Positions 34,875-46,360 of a stretch of DNA of 64,000 nt are shown in pieces (positions within the stretch are counted from its first letter, which is position 1; each line of letters begins with the position of its first letter). The translations under genes were made by a program, and so were the position numbers. Under the pieces are notes generated by a model, which made no database searches, was not told the DNA's origin, and saw only the letters and a list, made by a program, of their open reading frames with translations. Source of the stretch: Archegozetes longisetosus (taxonomy: Eukaryota; Arthropoda; Arachnida; Sarcoptiformes; Trhypochthoniidae); the NCBI GenBank assembly GCA_018873245.2, contig JAEMBT020000009.1, positions 6,425,180 to 6,489,179 on the forward strand, read 5' to 3'.

Positions 34875-37800
34875 ATGAAATTTATGCGAGTTATCTTTAT
34901 TTCAATACTATTATACTCTATGAATGTGTTTTGTGTCAATATCGAAAATGAAATCTCGAATAAATTAAAAGATAGTTCGAACAAAGAAACAAATGATGAC
35001 GAAGAATATTATTATGACTACAGTGATGAAGAGAATAATGATAATCATGAAAAAAGTCTTGAAAATAATGTGATCAACGGAACGTTTTCTGATATTAGTG
35101 TAATGAATAAAATTTATGAAAACTCAACTAAATTCTTACAAAACATATCATTTAATGATCGAGTGAAAAATATACTGAAACATATGACTGAAAATATGGG
35201 ACCAGTTGAACACATGATTAAACAAAAGTTTAATCAATTCATATTATCACTTGAATTACCGGACGATTGTTTAGCATCATTCGTAAGTATTATAAATGCT
35301 ATGCGAAGAAGTGAATTGTGGGCCTTCAAATGTAAGTTATGTTCAATCAGTTAATATTTGACTCACAAAAGAAACAAAAGATATATTTTATTATCCTATT
35401 TGTCACATTCATTGTTATGTGGAGATGCCAAAGGAATATTACTTATGACAGTTTTTATCATATGGTTAGTATTCTTAAATATAATATAAACATGTTTGTG
35501 AGAACAGTCAATCACCAATTAATTGACTTCAATAAACAATAATTATTGGTGTTATGAATTACTTGTCTATTGTATGTCTATATTACATCTAATAATAATG
35601 ATTGCATAATAAAAACTATCGCAAGTATTATTTGTTTGGCATCGCCACATATTTTGTATGTGTTATCTATATCTTAATAACTTTTTTGAAAGCTTCCTTG
35701 AAATATAAATAAGTCGTAGTAGTCAACGATTTTATCTGATGGATTTCGTAACAAAGCTGTTAGGCCGATGTGCACAAGTCGAGACTTAACTAAAACTGTT
35801 TTAAACATTAGTTGTGTAAAGAGTTTTAAAACGCGTTTCAGGTTTTAAGTCAGTTTTAAGACTTAAAATCGTTTTAGAGTTTTGCATACAGGTCTTAATG
35901 TTTGAATTATGTAAATTTTTATACATTTTTAATAGAAATTAAATGCAAAAATTACATAAGCTTTCATTTGATAATTAGACCAATCAGATCGATGATTTTA
36001 ACATATTTTATAAAACCTTGAGTTTTTATTAGTATTTAACGTTGAAAATGTCGGAAAGTTAGAATCAATAACGTATCGAAAATCGATAATTTCAATGTTA
36101 AATCCTAATAACTATATTTGAAAATTACAAACCAATGTGAATGCAATATCTTATTAAGAAATCATTAAATACAAGTATCATGTGCACTGCCACTGGCATT
36201 CCCACGAATTGTATGATTCAGTCATGAGAAACTATATAAAAACTATTTATGTAATATTCTAGTCATGGATGCAGACGGAAAAATACCCTCGGGGCTCATA
36301 GAAGGAGTTTCATCATTTTTCGGTGAATACGATCAATGTCTTAATATCGAGAGCTCTCCTTCAGAAAGTGGTGGCGATATATTTCATGGAAAATACTGTT
36401 TGATGACACCTGATATTCAATTATCATTATTTGATAAATTAAAAACAATTTTACAATGAATATTCTGACTAATAAAACTAATCATTTGATCAATGGTTTG
36501 CTGATGAAAAATATTAATACTATAAGGCTAATGATGGCAATGAACATTTATATACCAAAAATTACACTCTTTCGTATTGGAATTTGCATACCATCTAACT
36601 GTGAAGCAAAACATATCAAAAATGCTATTAATAAAAGTACATATTTATTGCAATTTTTTCTCTTAGAGTAAAACTAAAATAAATTAATTCTGTATATAGT
36701 TATTCAACCAATAGTTAAGATTCCTGTAGAGATTGGGCCAAGATGTAATGTTAGAAGTGAAAAATTTACATACAATCAGTTTCAAATAACAGCAATGTAA
36801 GTTATTGTGGAATTATCCGTCATTTCTTTACTATTTGCTAATTTACCCTGTTTTCACGTCAAGAAAAAAAGTCAATTTTTGAAAATTTTAGTTATGCGGG
36901 CAATATATGAGGTGCGGGCTATAGTCTTGAAAATATGATGTATTAATGACATATCATAAGGCTAGCAATTTTTAGACTGCCTCATCAGTGCATATCTCTA
37001 AGAATGCACCTAGACTTCATTATAAATAATGCAAATTAACATATATGAAATATAATAATACAATTAAAAAAATTTCAGTTAATTAGTACTACTTAGACGA
37101 TTCATTTCCTCAAATATTATGATAACATAAAAATGGTGTGAATTAACAAGATTATTATTATTGATAATCTTATTTGTTTCAGTGTTATCGAAATTAACGC
37201 ATACTTTTCCCTTGCAATATAAATAAATGCAAAACAAGTTTTATTTTTATATTAACGAGAATAAAATAAGAATAAAATGTTTACTGATTAAATGCTATGG
37301 AATAGTAATGATTCGTTTGTAGATGGCACTTATTTAATGCTAGTTATATCTTAAGGCAGTAATAATTATTTTTTAATATTCAATAAATTTTTCCCTCCAA
37401 AATTTAGAGCCGTTTTCATAATCTTATCAATTCTGGTAGCGATCAGTACAACACTGGAAGTATTCCTGATAAAAAAAGTACTAAAAAAAGGAAATGGAAA
37501 TCAAATCGAGAAACAAAATACTTTTGAGAATATTTTATTCACGTTTTCTATAATCAAAAATACAAAAAGTTTATTCTCAACTAAAAAAGATAATTATCAA
37601 TGCATTTATACGTTGAATTTAATGTTCTTATTATGGATATTTATAGCTCAATATTATATAACGCCCATAACTCTACAATTTATTGGATTTAAAAGTATTT
37701 TCAACAGTTTTGTACTTAAATTGATTTCAGCCAAAAAATACTTTTGGGTTCGGACACCGTTTCCCTTGAGCACTCTTTTAATTTTCGCGTAAATATGACA

Positions 37801-39259
37801 CCGATCCTTATTTAGGTTTCAATTTGTAAAAATTTTATCTCGTTTATTTAAGAGGAGTTTATATATCGCTAGACTTTTTCGGAAGTAAAGAGAAAAAGAT
37901 CTCTGCTCGAAGTTATGCTAACTTCGTTATTGAAAAATGGCTTAGATTTAATATCCGATGTATTGGTCCGATTCTAGTTATAATCCTGTTATCAGTATTG
38001 GGTGACGGACCGATTTGGCACTTAGGAGAGCAGTATTTTGTTAATTCATGTAAAACTAATTATTGGCAAAATCTACTACTTCTTAATAGTCATGTTAAGA
38101 GTTATGCAGACATTGTGAGTAAAAATATAATTATAATTAAAGCAGACTACTATTTCTTTTCCTGTTCTAGGTTTTCTTATGAAAACACAATAATTATAAT
38201 CTTAAAATTATACAGCAAGTAAAAGCTCTTTGTTTATGATTTTTCAGTGCAATCCTCCCTCACTATTTCTGTCAATCATATTTCAATTACAAATCATTTC
38301 ACCACTAATTATGATTGCATTACATTTTTCAACTAAAATTGGTATTATTATTACTGTAATGCTAATGATATTTGGTTGCTTTGCAAGTATTTTACCCACA
38401 TTTCTGGGAATACCGATCGCTCCATTCGAGATACCAGATATGGACTCACTTGATCAAATCACACTTTCGTTAATACACTATAGTATGAGTACTGAACAGT
38501 ATTTGGCACCATTTGTAAGCGGAATACTAATCGGATACTTGATAGTAAACAGATCAAAATTTTCACATCTCCTCAACAAAAAACTCATATCATTAATACT
38601 TTGGATATTATTTTCACTCTTATGTTCTTCGGCTATTATTTGGGGAGAAAATTTCAAAGATCTGAATCAGAGACCAAATAAGTTGAATTTATTACTCTGG
38701 TTCTCATTAGGAAAATTACTTTGGGCTCCAGGTTGTGGTTGTCTTATGTTATTTTTATACACCAAAAGTGGAGGTTTGAAAAAGTTCTGGTTATTGAAAA
38801 CTACTCATAATTTTTAATATTTTTTAGGATTTGTTTATCGCTTCTTATGTTTGGACTTATTCAAACCGATAACTCGTTTAAATTTTGCATTTTTGTTGTT
38901 GAGCACAACTCTCATGTATTTCAGACTATTTACAATTAGAGATAATGTCGAGTTAACTCACATTTACTTGGTATTAAATAAGATGTTATGCAATTATTTG
39001 CTTTAATATAACATTTGATTATTCTATTTTTTAGCTTCAATGCATTTTTGTTGATGTGACCATCAATTATATTATCGCATATTTGCTATATATTCTTATT
39101 GAATGTCCGTTTAATAATTTGATCAAACATTTCCATGGCTCATATCAATTGTCTGATGAAAATTTTAATCATATCAATAGTCGGAGACTAGAAAAATCAA
39201 ACGATAGATCAAGAGATGATATGGAAATGGATGTTAAATATTTCTTTACTGATGATTAA
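34875..39259 (+). CDS. NRF-6-like membrane acyltransferase (acyltransferase-3 family), multi-exon, possibly defective
   Basis: Multipass membrane protein of the nose-resistant-to-fluoxetine family, implicated in lipid or drug transport in worms. Proposed exons: 34,875-35,331; 36,263-36,636; 36,700-36,796; 37,408 to about 37,760; about 37,840-38,114; 38,248-38,773; 38,828-38,970; 39,035-39,259. All clear junctions are GT-AG and phase-compatible. It starts with a signal peptide (MKFMRVIFISILLYSMNVFC), an acidic linker, then the Cys-containing NRF domain (DDCLASF, GVSSFFGEYDQCL, IGICIPSNC). The acyltransferase region follows: TKSLFSTKKDNY, ARSYANFVIEKWLRF, LGDGPIWHLG, ISPLIM and YLLYILIECPFNNL. 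Two defects: a one-base shift in an A-run at 36,438-36,455, and an unresolved stretch at 37,760-37,840 with stops in all frames tried. Either sequence errors or early decay; the rest is well preserved. Confidence 0.75.
35332..36262. other. Intron 1 of the NRF-like gene
   Basis: 931 bp, gtaag to ctag. 35,760-35,900 has several runs of ttttaa, with local foldback (gttttaagtcagttttaagacttaaaat region), possibly a small repeat. No gene inside. Confidence 0.5.
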
Positions 39260-39497
39260 TTTTTTAAAAAGTAAATGCTTATCAATGATTTTTTATTAAT
39301 AAAACAATATTTCAACCAAATATTTAATGTCTCGAAAACTTACGATACAATTATGAATTATGTTAACAAATAATTAAATATTAGCTATAAAGGGTATATA
39401 AAATTTTTATTGCATACGTGGAAAAATGAGTGATACTCATTCAATTCGTTAATAATGAATTCATTAGAAATTTCGCTAAACTTTAATTACACTACAT
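39260..39497. other. Downstream of the NRF-like gene
   Basis: AT-rich 3' region up to the transposon insertion site. An aataaa-type polyadenylation motif occurs shortly after the stop codon (near 39,297). Otherwise nothing. Confidence 0.35.
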
Positions 39498-39797
39498 TAT
39501 AAAATGGTTTCACGTCAATTCAGCGCAAGTCAATTCAGCGCTGCGACAATTCAGTGCTTTGACAATTCGGCGCTACGACAGTTCAGCGCACGTTTATTAT
39601 AAATTCATTTTAAAGAAGAACAGAGACCTCTAGACTATGGTTCCACGACATTAACGCGAAAGCTTTAGCGCGAATGCTTTATAGCGAATGCAATACTGCG
39701 AAAATTTTTACCGCGAATAAATTACAGCGAAAAGAATTAAAATATATATTTTATATAAAGAATTTAATATCAAAGTATAAGAAACATTTTACGACGA

Positions 39798-40350
39798 CCT
39801 AAATCCTTCATCACTTTTCACATTTAAAATTCTTTTAATCACTATTAGCATATCATTCGATTATCGTGAACCAACAGTTAGTATTAAAGATATACAATCA
39901 TTGGCAAAATACCGGCAAAACACTCGATATCGTATAGATAGTTGAATTTTGAATAGTGGTATTCAAAAGTGAATAACTCTTGAAGCGTTCATCTTAGATG
40001 CTTAAGACTTATACTTCTGGAATCTGTGTGCAAATACCTTTGAAATGAGGTCCATATTACTGATGTTCATCCATGGACCTATTGGAACAGATGATGATAT
40101 GGACGTCATTTCAAAATTTTTGCATACAGTTTCCAGAAATATAAGTCTTAAGCATATCAGATGAGCGCTTCAGGAGTTATTCACTTTTGAAATTTTGAAT
40201 ACCACTATTCAAAATTCAACTATCTATACGATATCGAGTGTTTTGACGGTATTTTGCAAACGATTATGTATTTAACACTAACTGTTGGTTCAAGATATTC
40301 GAATGATATGCTAAGAATTTGAAAAAAAGTAATAAAGGATTTAGACCACA
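39798..40350. repeat. Long palindrome inside the MULE
   Basis: Arms of about 270 bp centred near 40,075. The left arm reads actcgatatcgtatagatag (near 39,920) and the right arm its inverse (near 40,220); further matching words include ccaacagttagt and agtcttaagcat. It lies just past the transposase stop codon. A related half-palindrome is kept in the deleted copy at 49,338-49,667. Confidence 0.85.
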
Positions 40351-40390
40351 ATAAAAATTAAATGTTAAACATTCAGTTCAAAATTATTAG

Positions 40391-41788
40391 CTAAACCTTT
40401 ACAACAATAAAAATATTTCTATTAGGATTATCCTCAACAATGCGTTTTATTCTCTTCGCAGTATCCCGATAGCGTTTACGGGATGCTGAAGGACTTGTTC
40501 CTGCGATAAATTGTTCAATACGAAATTCATTACCACTCTGTTCCTGTTTAAGCTTTTGTATAAATTTCCAGATGGTGGGATGGTTGCTGCCTATTAATAA
40601 GCTAAAGCTTCGATGCCACACTTCAACAGAATTATTTGTTTTTGCAATTCCATCATTGATGGCATCATAACAGTTCCATAAATAATGTGAAAATATTGGA
40701 GCCCTTCTTCGATTTCCTCCTCTCATCGGACGGCCAACATATGTGTCTTCAAAGTAGTCAATTAATGGCTGAAGATTCTGATCATTATCTACAAAAAATT
40801 GAGATCCCATTAATTCTTCAAATTTTTCCACAACATCAGCAACAGAAACATAAGCTAAAGATAATATTTGACGGACATTTAAAGCGAATTCAGGATCGTT
40901 TCGATATTGAACATTAATATCAGGATGCTCTTGAATTTTACGCCATATATTTTGACCAAAATGGAAATTACAACAGCGCTGAACAGCATTTGGAAAAGAA
41001 GAATGAAAGGCATTAATGGCTGCTGCCTCGAAATCAGTTAGCACAGATGTCGGATTCAAAGTTGGTTCAAGTGACCTAATAGCATTGAAGACTCTTTCAT
41101 ACGTTGGCGCTCTTTTGTTGGGCATTAGAGCAAAAAATAATGGTAAAATACTATTTAATTTAACTCCATGAATTGTATATACTTGAGCAAAAAGAGGTGG
41201 AGTAACTTTGAAGGTTCCATCTGCATACCAATGTTGTGATTGAGACAGTAAATGAAGATTTTTACGCGTAGAAAAAATAAGTATTCTGTCTGCTGACGGA
41301 CCGCTTTCAAATAGGAGAAACTCTTCATTTTTAAGAGTTATAGTGAATTGATGAGAGATGTCTAATTCTAAAAGATTTCGAGGGACAGAAGGTGCCTTGT
41401 CTGCTGTTTGCCGTTGTCTTTGAATCATTCTTTTAATTGATTGTTCCTTTGGTAATTTATTTATTACTGAAGAGCTAATACCAGAAGTTGCGTGGTCAAT
41501 TATTTGTTGAGGATTTAATTGTGTTGTTTTTGATGTATTCTTAATATTTGAAATCAATTTTTTGGCTCTGACAAGTGATGCTTCCGGCGTATGATTATGA
41601 TCATGATCATCGGAAGAATTTTTCACCACATCTTCTATAGTTATACATCGTCCACGGCATTTGATATTGTCATATTGGATACACCTCCAATATATTGATG
41701 AAAATTTGACACTTTCTTTACGATAGATAAAATTACTATGCACCAAAAGGTCATTGTCTCTTTTACTTTTAACTAAATGTAAAGGCAT
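40391..41788 (-). CDS. MULE transposase with N-terminal FLYWCH-like zinc finger
   Basis: 465-aa intact frame. Residues 15-66 look like a FLYWCH-type zinc-binding domain that would bind the element ends: FIYRKES, YWRCIQ (33-38), CRGRC (44-48) and HDHNH (62-66). The catalytic RNase H-fold domain has Asp190 in WYADGTFKV and Asp252 in LTDFEAAAINAF, then CCNFHFGQ (272-279), as is common after the second Asp in MULEs. The third acidic residue is probably Glu389 in TNNSVEVWHRSF. All key positions are present and there are no stops, so the enzyme may be active. It acts in the nucleus, cutting and moving elements that carry these ends, including the foldback derivatives nearby. The start is the first Met (MPLHLVKSK), 14 residues before the zinc finger. 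The stop lies close to the internal palindrome. Confidence 0.92.
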   Translation of the reverse strand: MPLHLVKSKRDNDLLVHSNFIYRKESVKFSSIYWRCIQYDNIKCRGRCITIEDVVKNSSDDHDHNHTPEASLVRAKKLISNIKNTSKTTQLNPQQIIDHATSGISSSVINKLPKEQSIKRMIQRQRQTADKAPSVPRNLLELDISHQFTITLKNEEFLLFESGPSADRILIFSTRKNLHLLSQSQHWYADGTFKVTPPLFAQVYTIHGVKLNSILPLFFALMPNKRAPTYERVFNAIRSLEPTLNPTSVLTDFEAAAINAFHSSFPNAVQRCCNFHFGQNIWRKIQEHPDINVQYRNDPEFALNVRQILSLAYVSVADVVEKFEELMGSQFFVDNDQNLQPLIDYFEDTYVGRPMRGGNRRRAPIFSHYLWNCYDAINDGIAKTNNSVEVWHRSFSLLIGSNHPTIWKFIQKLKQEQSGNEFRIEQFIAGTSPSASRKRYRDTAKRIKRIVEDNPNRNIFIVVKV

Positions 41789-42639
41789 TTTAAATTATAG
41801 CTATAAACTCGCAGTAAAAGAAATAGCCACAAATACTAAAAAGTAATTAGTGATGAATATCACTTTATATACACATGTACTTTAAAAATCAACGAGGACC
41901 CACTGAAAATCAATCAGCGCTATGTAAATATGATACCATTTTTTGGCAGGTGTTCATTACTACATATATAATAATCCCTTGATAATCCGTAATGTAGCAT
42001 AACATATGGTATGTAAGTTGACATTGTAAACAAACTATTTAAGATTGACTTAAGTAATGAAATTTTTAATCCTTTACTGAGAAAGATTCATGTATAAGAC
42101 TATAGAGTCCATAAGCTATAGAGAAATATTCATATATTCGCAGTATTGCATTCGCAGTATTGCATTCGCTGTAATGCGTTAGCGGTAAAGTAGGTCGCGG
42201 TAATGCATTCGCGGAAAAGTCGTGATACGCTAGACTATTAGGTGTTCACAAGAAATAAATTTTTACCAAAAAATGTACAAAATATAAACATGCATGTTTT
42301 GATTACTGAATAAACATATTTGGATTTCACTACAAATATTCCATAATTTATAAACATATTCTTATTAAATATAATTATTTTTAAAATATTTCTCCTTAAT
42401 TCAAATCAAATGGATTACAAATAAAGATTTTATCACCTATAAGTATGTTTGCTTGTAATTGTTGGTTGAAAGTTAACACTTTTATATAGGTTGAAATTAG
42501 TGTCCCATGAACACCTATTAATTTAGAGTTTCTGTAATTACAGTTTCTGTTTTTCTTTAAAGTAATCAATTTTCAAAATGCGCTGAATTATCGCAGCGCT
42601 GAATTGTCGTACGCTGAATTGACGTGCTACCTATAAAAT

Positions 42640-43620
42640 CCTATGGCTTCGTGTTCTATTCTGGATTTAGGTATGCATTGGAGACATGCTTTATATTCAC
42701 AAGTCTACAATTAAAATTATATATTAATATTATTTATATGATAAATTTAAATTGCTTTGATCAGAATTTCTCATACTATTATTGAAAATCTCGATAATGA
42801 TTAAGTTAAGTTTAGGTTAGGTGATAGAGTTTGGAGGAACCCTATCTAAATTTAAACTGACTATAATTAACTAATTTTAATAAACTAATAAAATAATTTT
42901 ATAAACTATATAAAAATTTAGAATTCGAAGAAAATGTCAAAATGGATTAAATGAAAAGAAAAGCTTAAGCAGTTATATACTATCAAATATTGTGTGGAAA
43001 TTTCGAGTTTCAACTAGTGTTGTAAAAGATAGTTTCTAAGAAACTTTTCCGAAATAATTTCTCTTCATAAATCAAGAAATTTTCTCTTTGTAAACCTATT
43101 GGATAATATGAACTTCTCATATCATGACATGAAACTTTTATTAAAACAAAATTAAGTAATTCATCCTATTAAGTTATTCACACATTAATTGATATTCAAT
43201 TTCTCTAACTTACATTTCATGATTATTTTAAAAATTACGAATGGTTATCAAACAGTAATCACTATTTATTAATATATAAAAATTTTCTGATTTGCGATAG
43301 AACTTAATTTTTGAAGCTTTTTTGTCTAAAAATATTACGCGATCTTATTTATAAGGATTTAAAAACATTATTTAAACATTATATCGGGTAATTTTTGCAA
43401 AAGTAAATCCAATCAGTATTTCATTGTTTTATTCATAATAGTCAGACTAAATATATATCATTCTAGAAATGAGAAATTATTTTTATATTTATTTATCAAA
43501 GAACTGAATTGGCATCATTTTCAGCAGCCTTACTGAATTTAGTTTTCAGTCCCACAAAAGGATACTGGAAATAACTTTGTCCGAAATTCTTAGCTTAAGA
43601 TTGATTCTTTTAATTTGTTA
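42640..43620. other. Non-coding spacer
   Basis: AT-rich, no recognised gene or repeat. Two TTAGG-like units occur near 42,812 but do not form an array. Confidence 0.4.
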
Positions 43621-43629
43621 TTCAACCAT

Positions 43630-43910
43630 AGTTGCTGTTCACTCATTAGCATAAACCCTTCTCTAGATTTCAGCCCAAACTTCTTCTATGGACCAAATCT
43701 GAGGCACCGAAGAATTTTCGTTGCACTGCACATATCGCACATTGAGCTTATCGTAAGCTTCAAAAGTCTCTTGAGCATAATGAGTTGATGCCAAGTGCGC
43801 CGGAATATAAAATTCTGGCCGCGATGGAATTTACTCATAAATGGCATCAACTCATTCGTAATACGCCTCGTTTTATACACAATTGCATTATTATTACCCC
43901 GTGATCTCAT
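43630..43910 (-). pseudogene. Tc1/mariner-superfamily transposase fragment
   Basis: In one minus-strand frame the DNA reads AHLASTHYAQETFEAYDKLN, then VRYVQCNENSSVPQIWSIEE and VWAEI followed by a stop. This matches the C-terminal catalytic block (family form DLASxHYAxxTL ... NVPQLRPIExFW). The first Asp of that block is His here. Upstream codons are shifted and no terminal repeats were found. It is a relic, distinct from the Tc1 copies at 12 and 24 kb. Confidence 0.7.
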
Positions 43911-44600
43911 AAAAACGCATTAGAGCCACCTTTGTGATCGATCTCTAAGATAAAGATTTCCGATCATTTATCCGAGCTCATACTGATTTAAATTATCCAT
44001 ACTTTGTTTTATTATTTTTTTGAATAAATTATTTCATATTAATCAAAAGTAGAGATTATTAGTTTTATTTTGGTGTATAGAAAACTATTTGAAGGTTTCG
44101 TTTACAAGAGATGCAATAGCATGAATTTTTACAAAATTTTAATCTTCATCCGATACTTTTTCGCGAATCTGAGGCATTCTATGTTTAAATGAAAAGAAAA
44201 TTTTATTTGTCCTAGAAACAATTCTAGAAATACTTCTAGAAACATCCTAGAATTTTTTAACGCTAGCTTCGGTCGAAATTTCTGTTTGAGTTTCGTGTAT
44301 TTGTAATGGAAAAAATTTCAAATATAGCATTTATTTAAGCTATTTATAATCATAACCTTTTATTAAATATATTTTTAAAAATTAAAACATTTTTATTAAA
44401 AAGAATAATTCATTAATAGATTGTAGACTTAACATTTAACGTCTTTTACTAACGAGAAGATCAGCCTTGAGAACATTCTCTCAGAAGTAACAGAAATCAA
44501 AACTATAAAAAAATGTGCTATCAAATGACTCAATGTATAGCTTTAAGCATTAGAGGTTTGTTTTTAATGTATTTTTTCAACGCTTAAATTTTAGATTACA
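43911..44600. other. Non-coding spacer
   Basis: No recognised feature. A short repeated motif ctagaaacaattctagaaat lies near 44,213-44,250. Confidence 0.4.
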
Positions 44601-44609
44601 TATTTTAAA

Positions 44610-45080
44610 ATGAAGTATTTCATAAGAAAATTTACGCACTTATCAATAAAATTCAAAATTCTATGCTTCTATCGAGTTTTTAGTTTGTTCATACACCAAT
44701 GTCAAATATTTATAAATTCGATATATCTAACAATAACCAAATTTTTAATCAATGCCCAGAATTATTTAAATTCAGAAGTATCACATCAAATATTAAATTG
44801 ATTATCAGCTGTCATTTCAATGGACTTGTTCATGAAGAATCTGACAGGAAAATGTTGTTTTGGATAGCTGTAATTATAATTGCTTGGATGAATCAGAATA
44901 TAAAGTATGACTTAGGTTTGTTATTAGAGAATAGTACTTATTTCTGTTAGAACACATTTGTATCTCCAGTTCCTATAGTTAATTATTGAATTTCATGATT
45001 TAATGATTGTTCATTTTCTTTTATAGATGTTCAAATTCATATGAACTATTTTGTTATTTTTATAAACTGCTAAATAAACA
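44610..45080 (+). pseudogene. Gustatory-receptor-like gene relic 1
   Basis: Homologous to the C-terminal third of the receptor at 46,361. SITSNIKLIISCHFNGLVHE (around 44,780-44,840) matches SITSAIKLIISCHINGLVHE of the full-length gene. A diverged last exon follows at about 45,028 after ttttatag (sequence for MNYFVIFINC, compared with LNYTVILLQTA). Earlier codons are in other frames with deletions. No start or TM1-4 region remains. Confidence 0.75.
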
Positions 45081-45252
45081 TTTTAACAATGTTTTCCTAA
45101 AAGAATGTCACAAGATTTTGTTGAATTTAAGTTACAAAATATATTTATATACTTTTATGAATTCATTCAATGATTCAAAATAAAATTTTTTGAGTATTTG
45201 AAAATAATATAACCTTAATTGAATTTTAATTTTATTCATTCTCTATTAACTC

Positions 45253-45955
45253 TAGGGATGCCAACTCTCTAGCTTTATGTAGGACTTCCTCTCCGGTCTC
45301 CAGCTCGACCCTTAAACTGGAGGCTATAATTTTCAGCCTTTATTTAACTTATACCAAATATTTTAAATATCGTGTGATTTAGTGAAATGAAAGTAAAACC
45401 AATTTTAATTCACGAAATTTCAACTTAATACAAAATAGATTTTCACATGCGAACCAAACTTATACTCAATACTATTTTAATCCTTCAAATACTGAACTCT
45501 AACGCCTGTACAATAAATCAATGCACGCTCGTTGAGAATGATAACTTATTTTGATAAGTATTAAGCTATTATTGATTTAAACAAGTATATTCTCACTCAT
45601 TCAGGTTGGTTCGTATTTTATTTCATTGTAAACCGATTAGAAATCATTTTGTCGAACCGATATTCAGCATAATGAAAAATTTATAAACAGGTGAAAGGAA
45701 TCGTTTAACTGTACCTCAAGTCAAAGCTGAACTATGCATAAAATTTAAATATTCTATGAATTGTACAGAGTCTTGTGAACACGCATCAAAAGACCGTGAT
45801 TTGAAGAAGCAGTTAAATCATGAAAGAAAGGCAATATTAAAATTTAATATGATGTTTATTGTATAACTATGTGCTCTAATAAAAATTTTGCATACAAGGA
45901 TCCCTCCTTTGATATTTTCCTCCGGCTTTTAAGCTGAGATGTGTTGGCATCCTTA
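45253..45955 (+). mobile_element. hAT element with transposase C-terminal remnant
   Basis: 703 bp, ends TAGGGATGCCAAC and GTTGGCATCCTTA, flanked by a perfect 8-bp duplication ATTAACTC (45,245-45,252 and 45,956-45,963). The plus strand inside reads NHFVEPIFSIMKNL, a stop, then TGERNRLTVPQVKAELCIKF and CTESCEHASKDRDLKKQL: the hAT dimerisation region with one stop. The N-terminal and catalytic parts are deleted. It lies in the gustatory-receptor cluster, between relic 1 and the full-length gene. Confidence 0.9.
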
Positions 45956-45963
45956 ATTAACTC

Positions 45964-46360
45964 TTAAAACATCAAAATTAATACTAAAATCAATTGAAGA
46001 GCAATTATAACTATTTCCACATTCGATCAAATAGCAGTCAATTCAATCAAAAAAATGAAGTCAGTAACACACTTATAATAAATTTAATCATACAAATTAA
46101 TATAAACTGTATAGATTTCATTTGTAGAAAAGTATTAGCAAATATTGATAAATAAATGAAAAACACTTGCCAAATAATAAATGTTATATACATTACATTT
46201 GATTAATTTCTTTCATCAATTTGTAAATCTGTAGACAAATAAAATAATGAAAACACACTTAAACTAATCAGTTTTGAAATTTAATATTCTTATGAATATT
46301 ATTGAATAAAATTATTTTCAATCAAAACAGTCTTTGTCAAACTCATGAGTCTCCAAAATT
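45964..46360. other. Upstream region of the gustatory-receptor-like gene
   Basis: About 400 bp of AT-rich non-coding DNA between the hAT element and the start codon. No promoter element is certain. Confidence 0.35.

Larger units (their letters stand above)
39639..42229 (-). mobile_element. MULE with tandem-repeat inverted ends, apparently autonomous
   Basis: 2,591-bp element starting GGTTCCACGACATTAACGCG and ending (read inwards from the right) CGTATCACGACTTTTCCGCG. The ends are built of short units around accgcgaatgc. It is flanked by a 9-bp duplication, CTAGACTAT (39,630-39,638 and 42,230-42,238), inside the outer element. Contents left to right: sub-repeat end, a long palindrome (39,798-40,350), the transposase gene on the minus strand, about 320 bp of spacer, and the right sub-repeat end. 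The open transposase and intact duplication suggest recent activity. Confidence 0.93.
39506..42631. mobile_element. Outer foldback element hosting a nested MULE
   Basis: Ends GGTTTCACGTCAATTCAGCG and CGCTGAATTGACGTGCTACC with further internal units of aattcagcgctgcgac type. It is flanked by an 8-bp duplication, TATAAAAT (39,498-39,505 and 42,632-42,639). Without the inner MULE and one copy of its duplication it is about 526 bp and non-coding. The sub-repeat style and GG..CC ends resemble the inner MULE, but the unit sequence differs, so this is a second family. Confidence 0.88.

Noticed and set aside
42812-42830. Second telomere-type repeat (ttaggttagg)
   Set aside because: Only two units, expected by chance in this composition.
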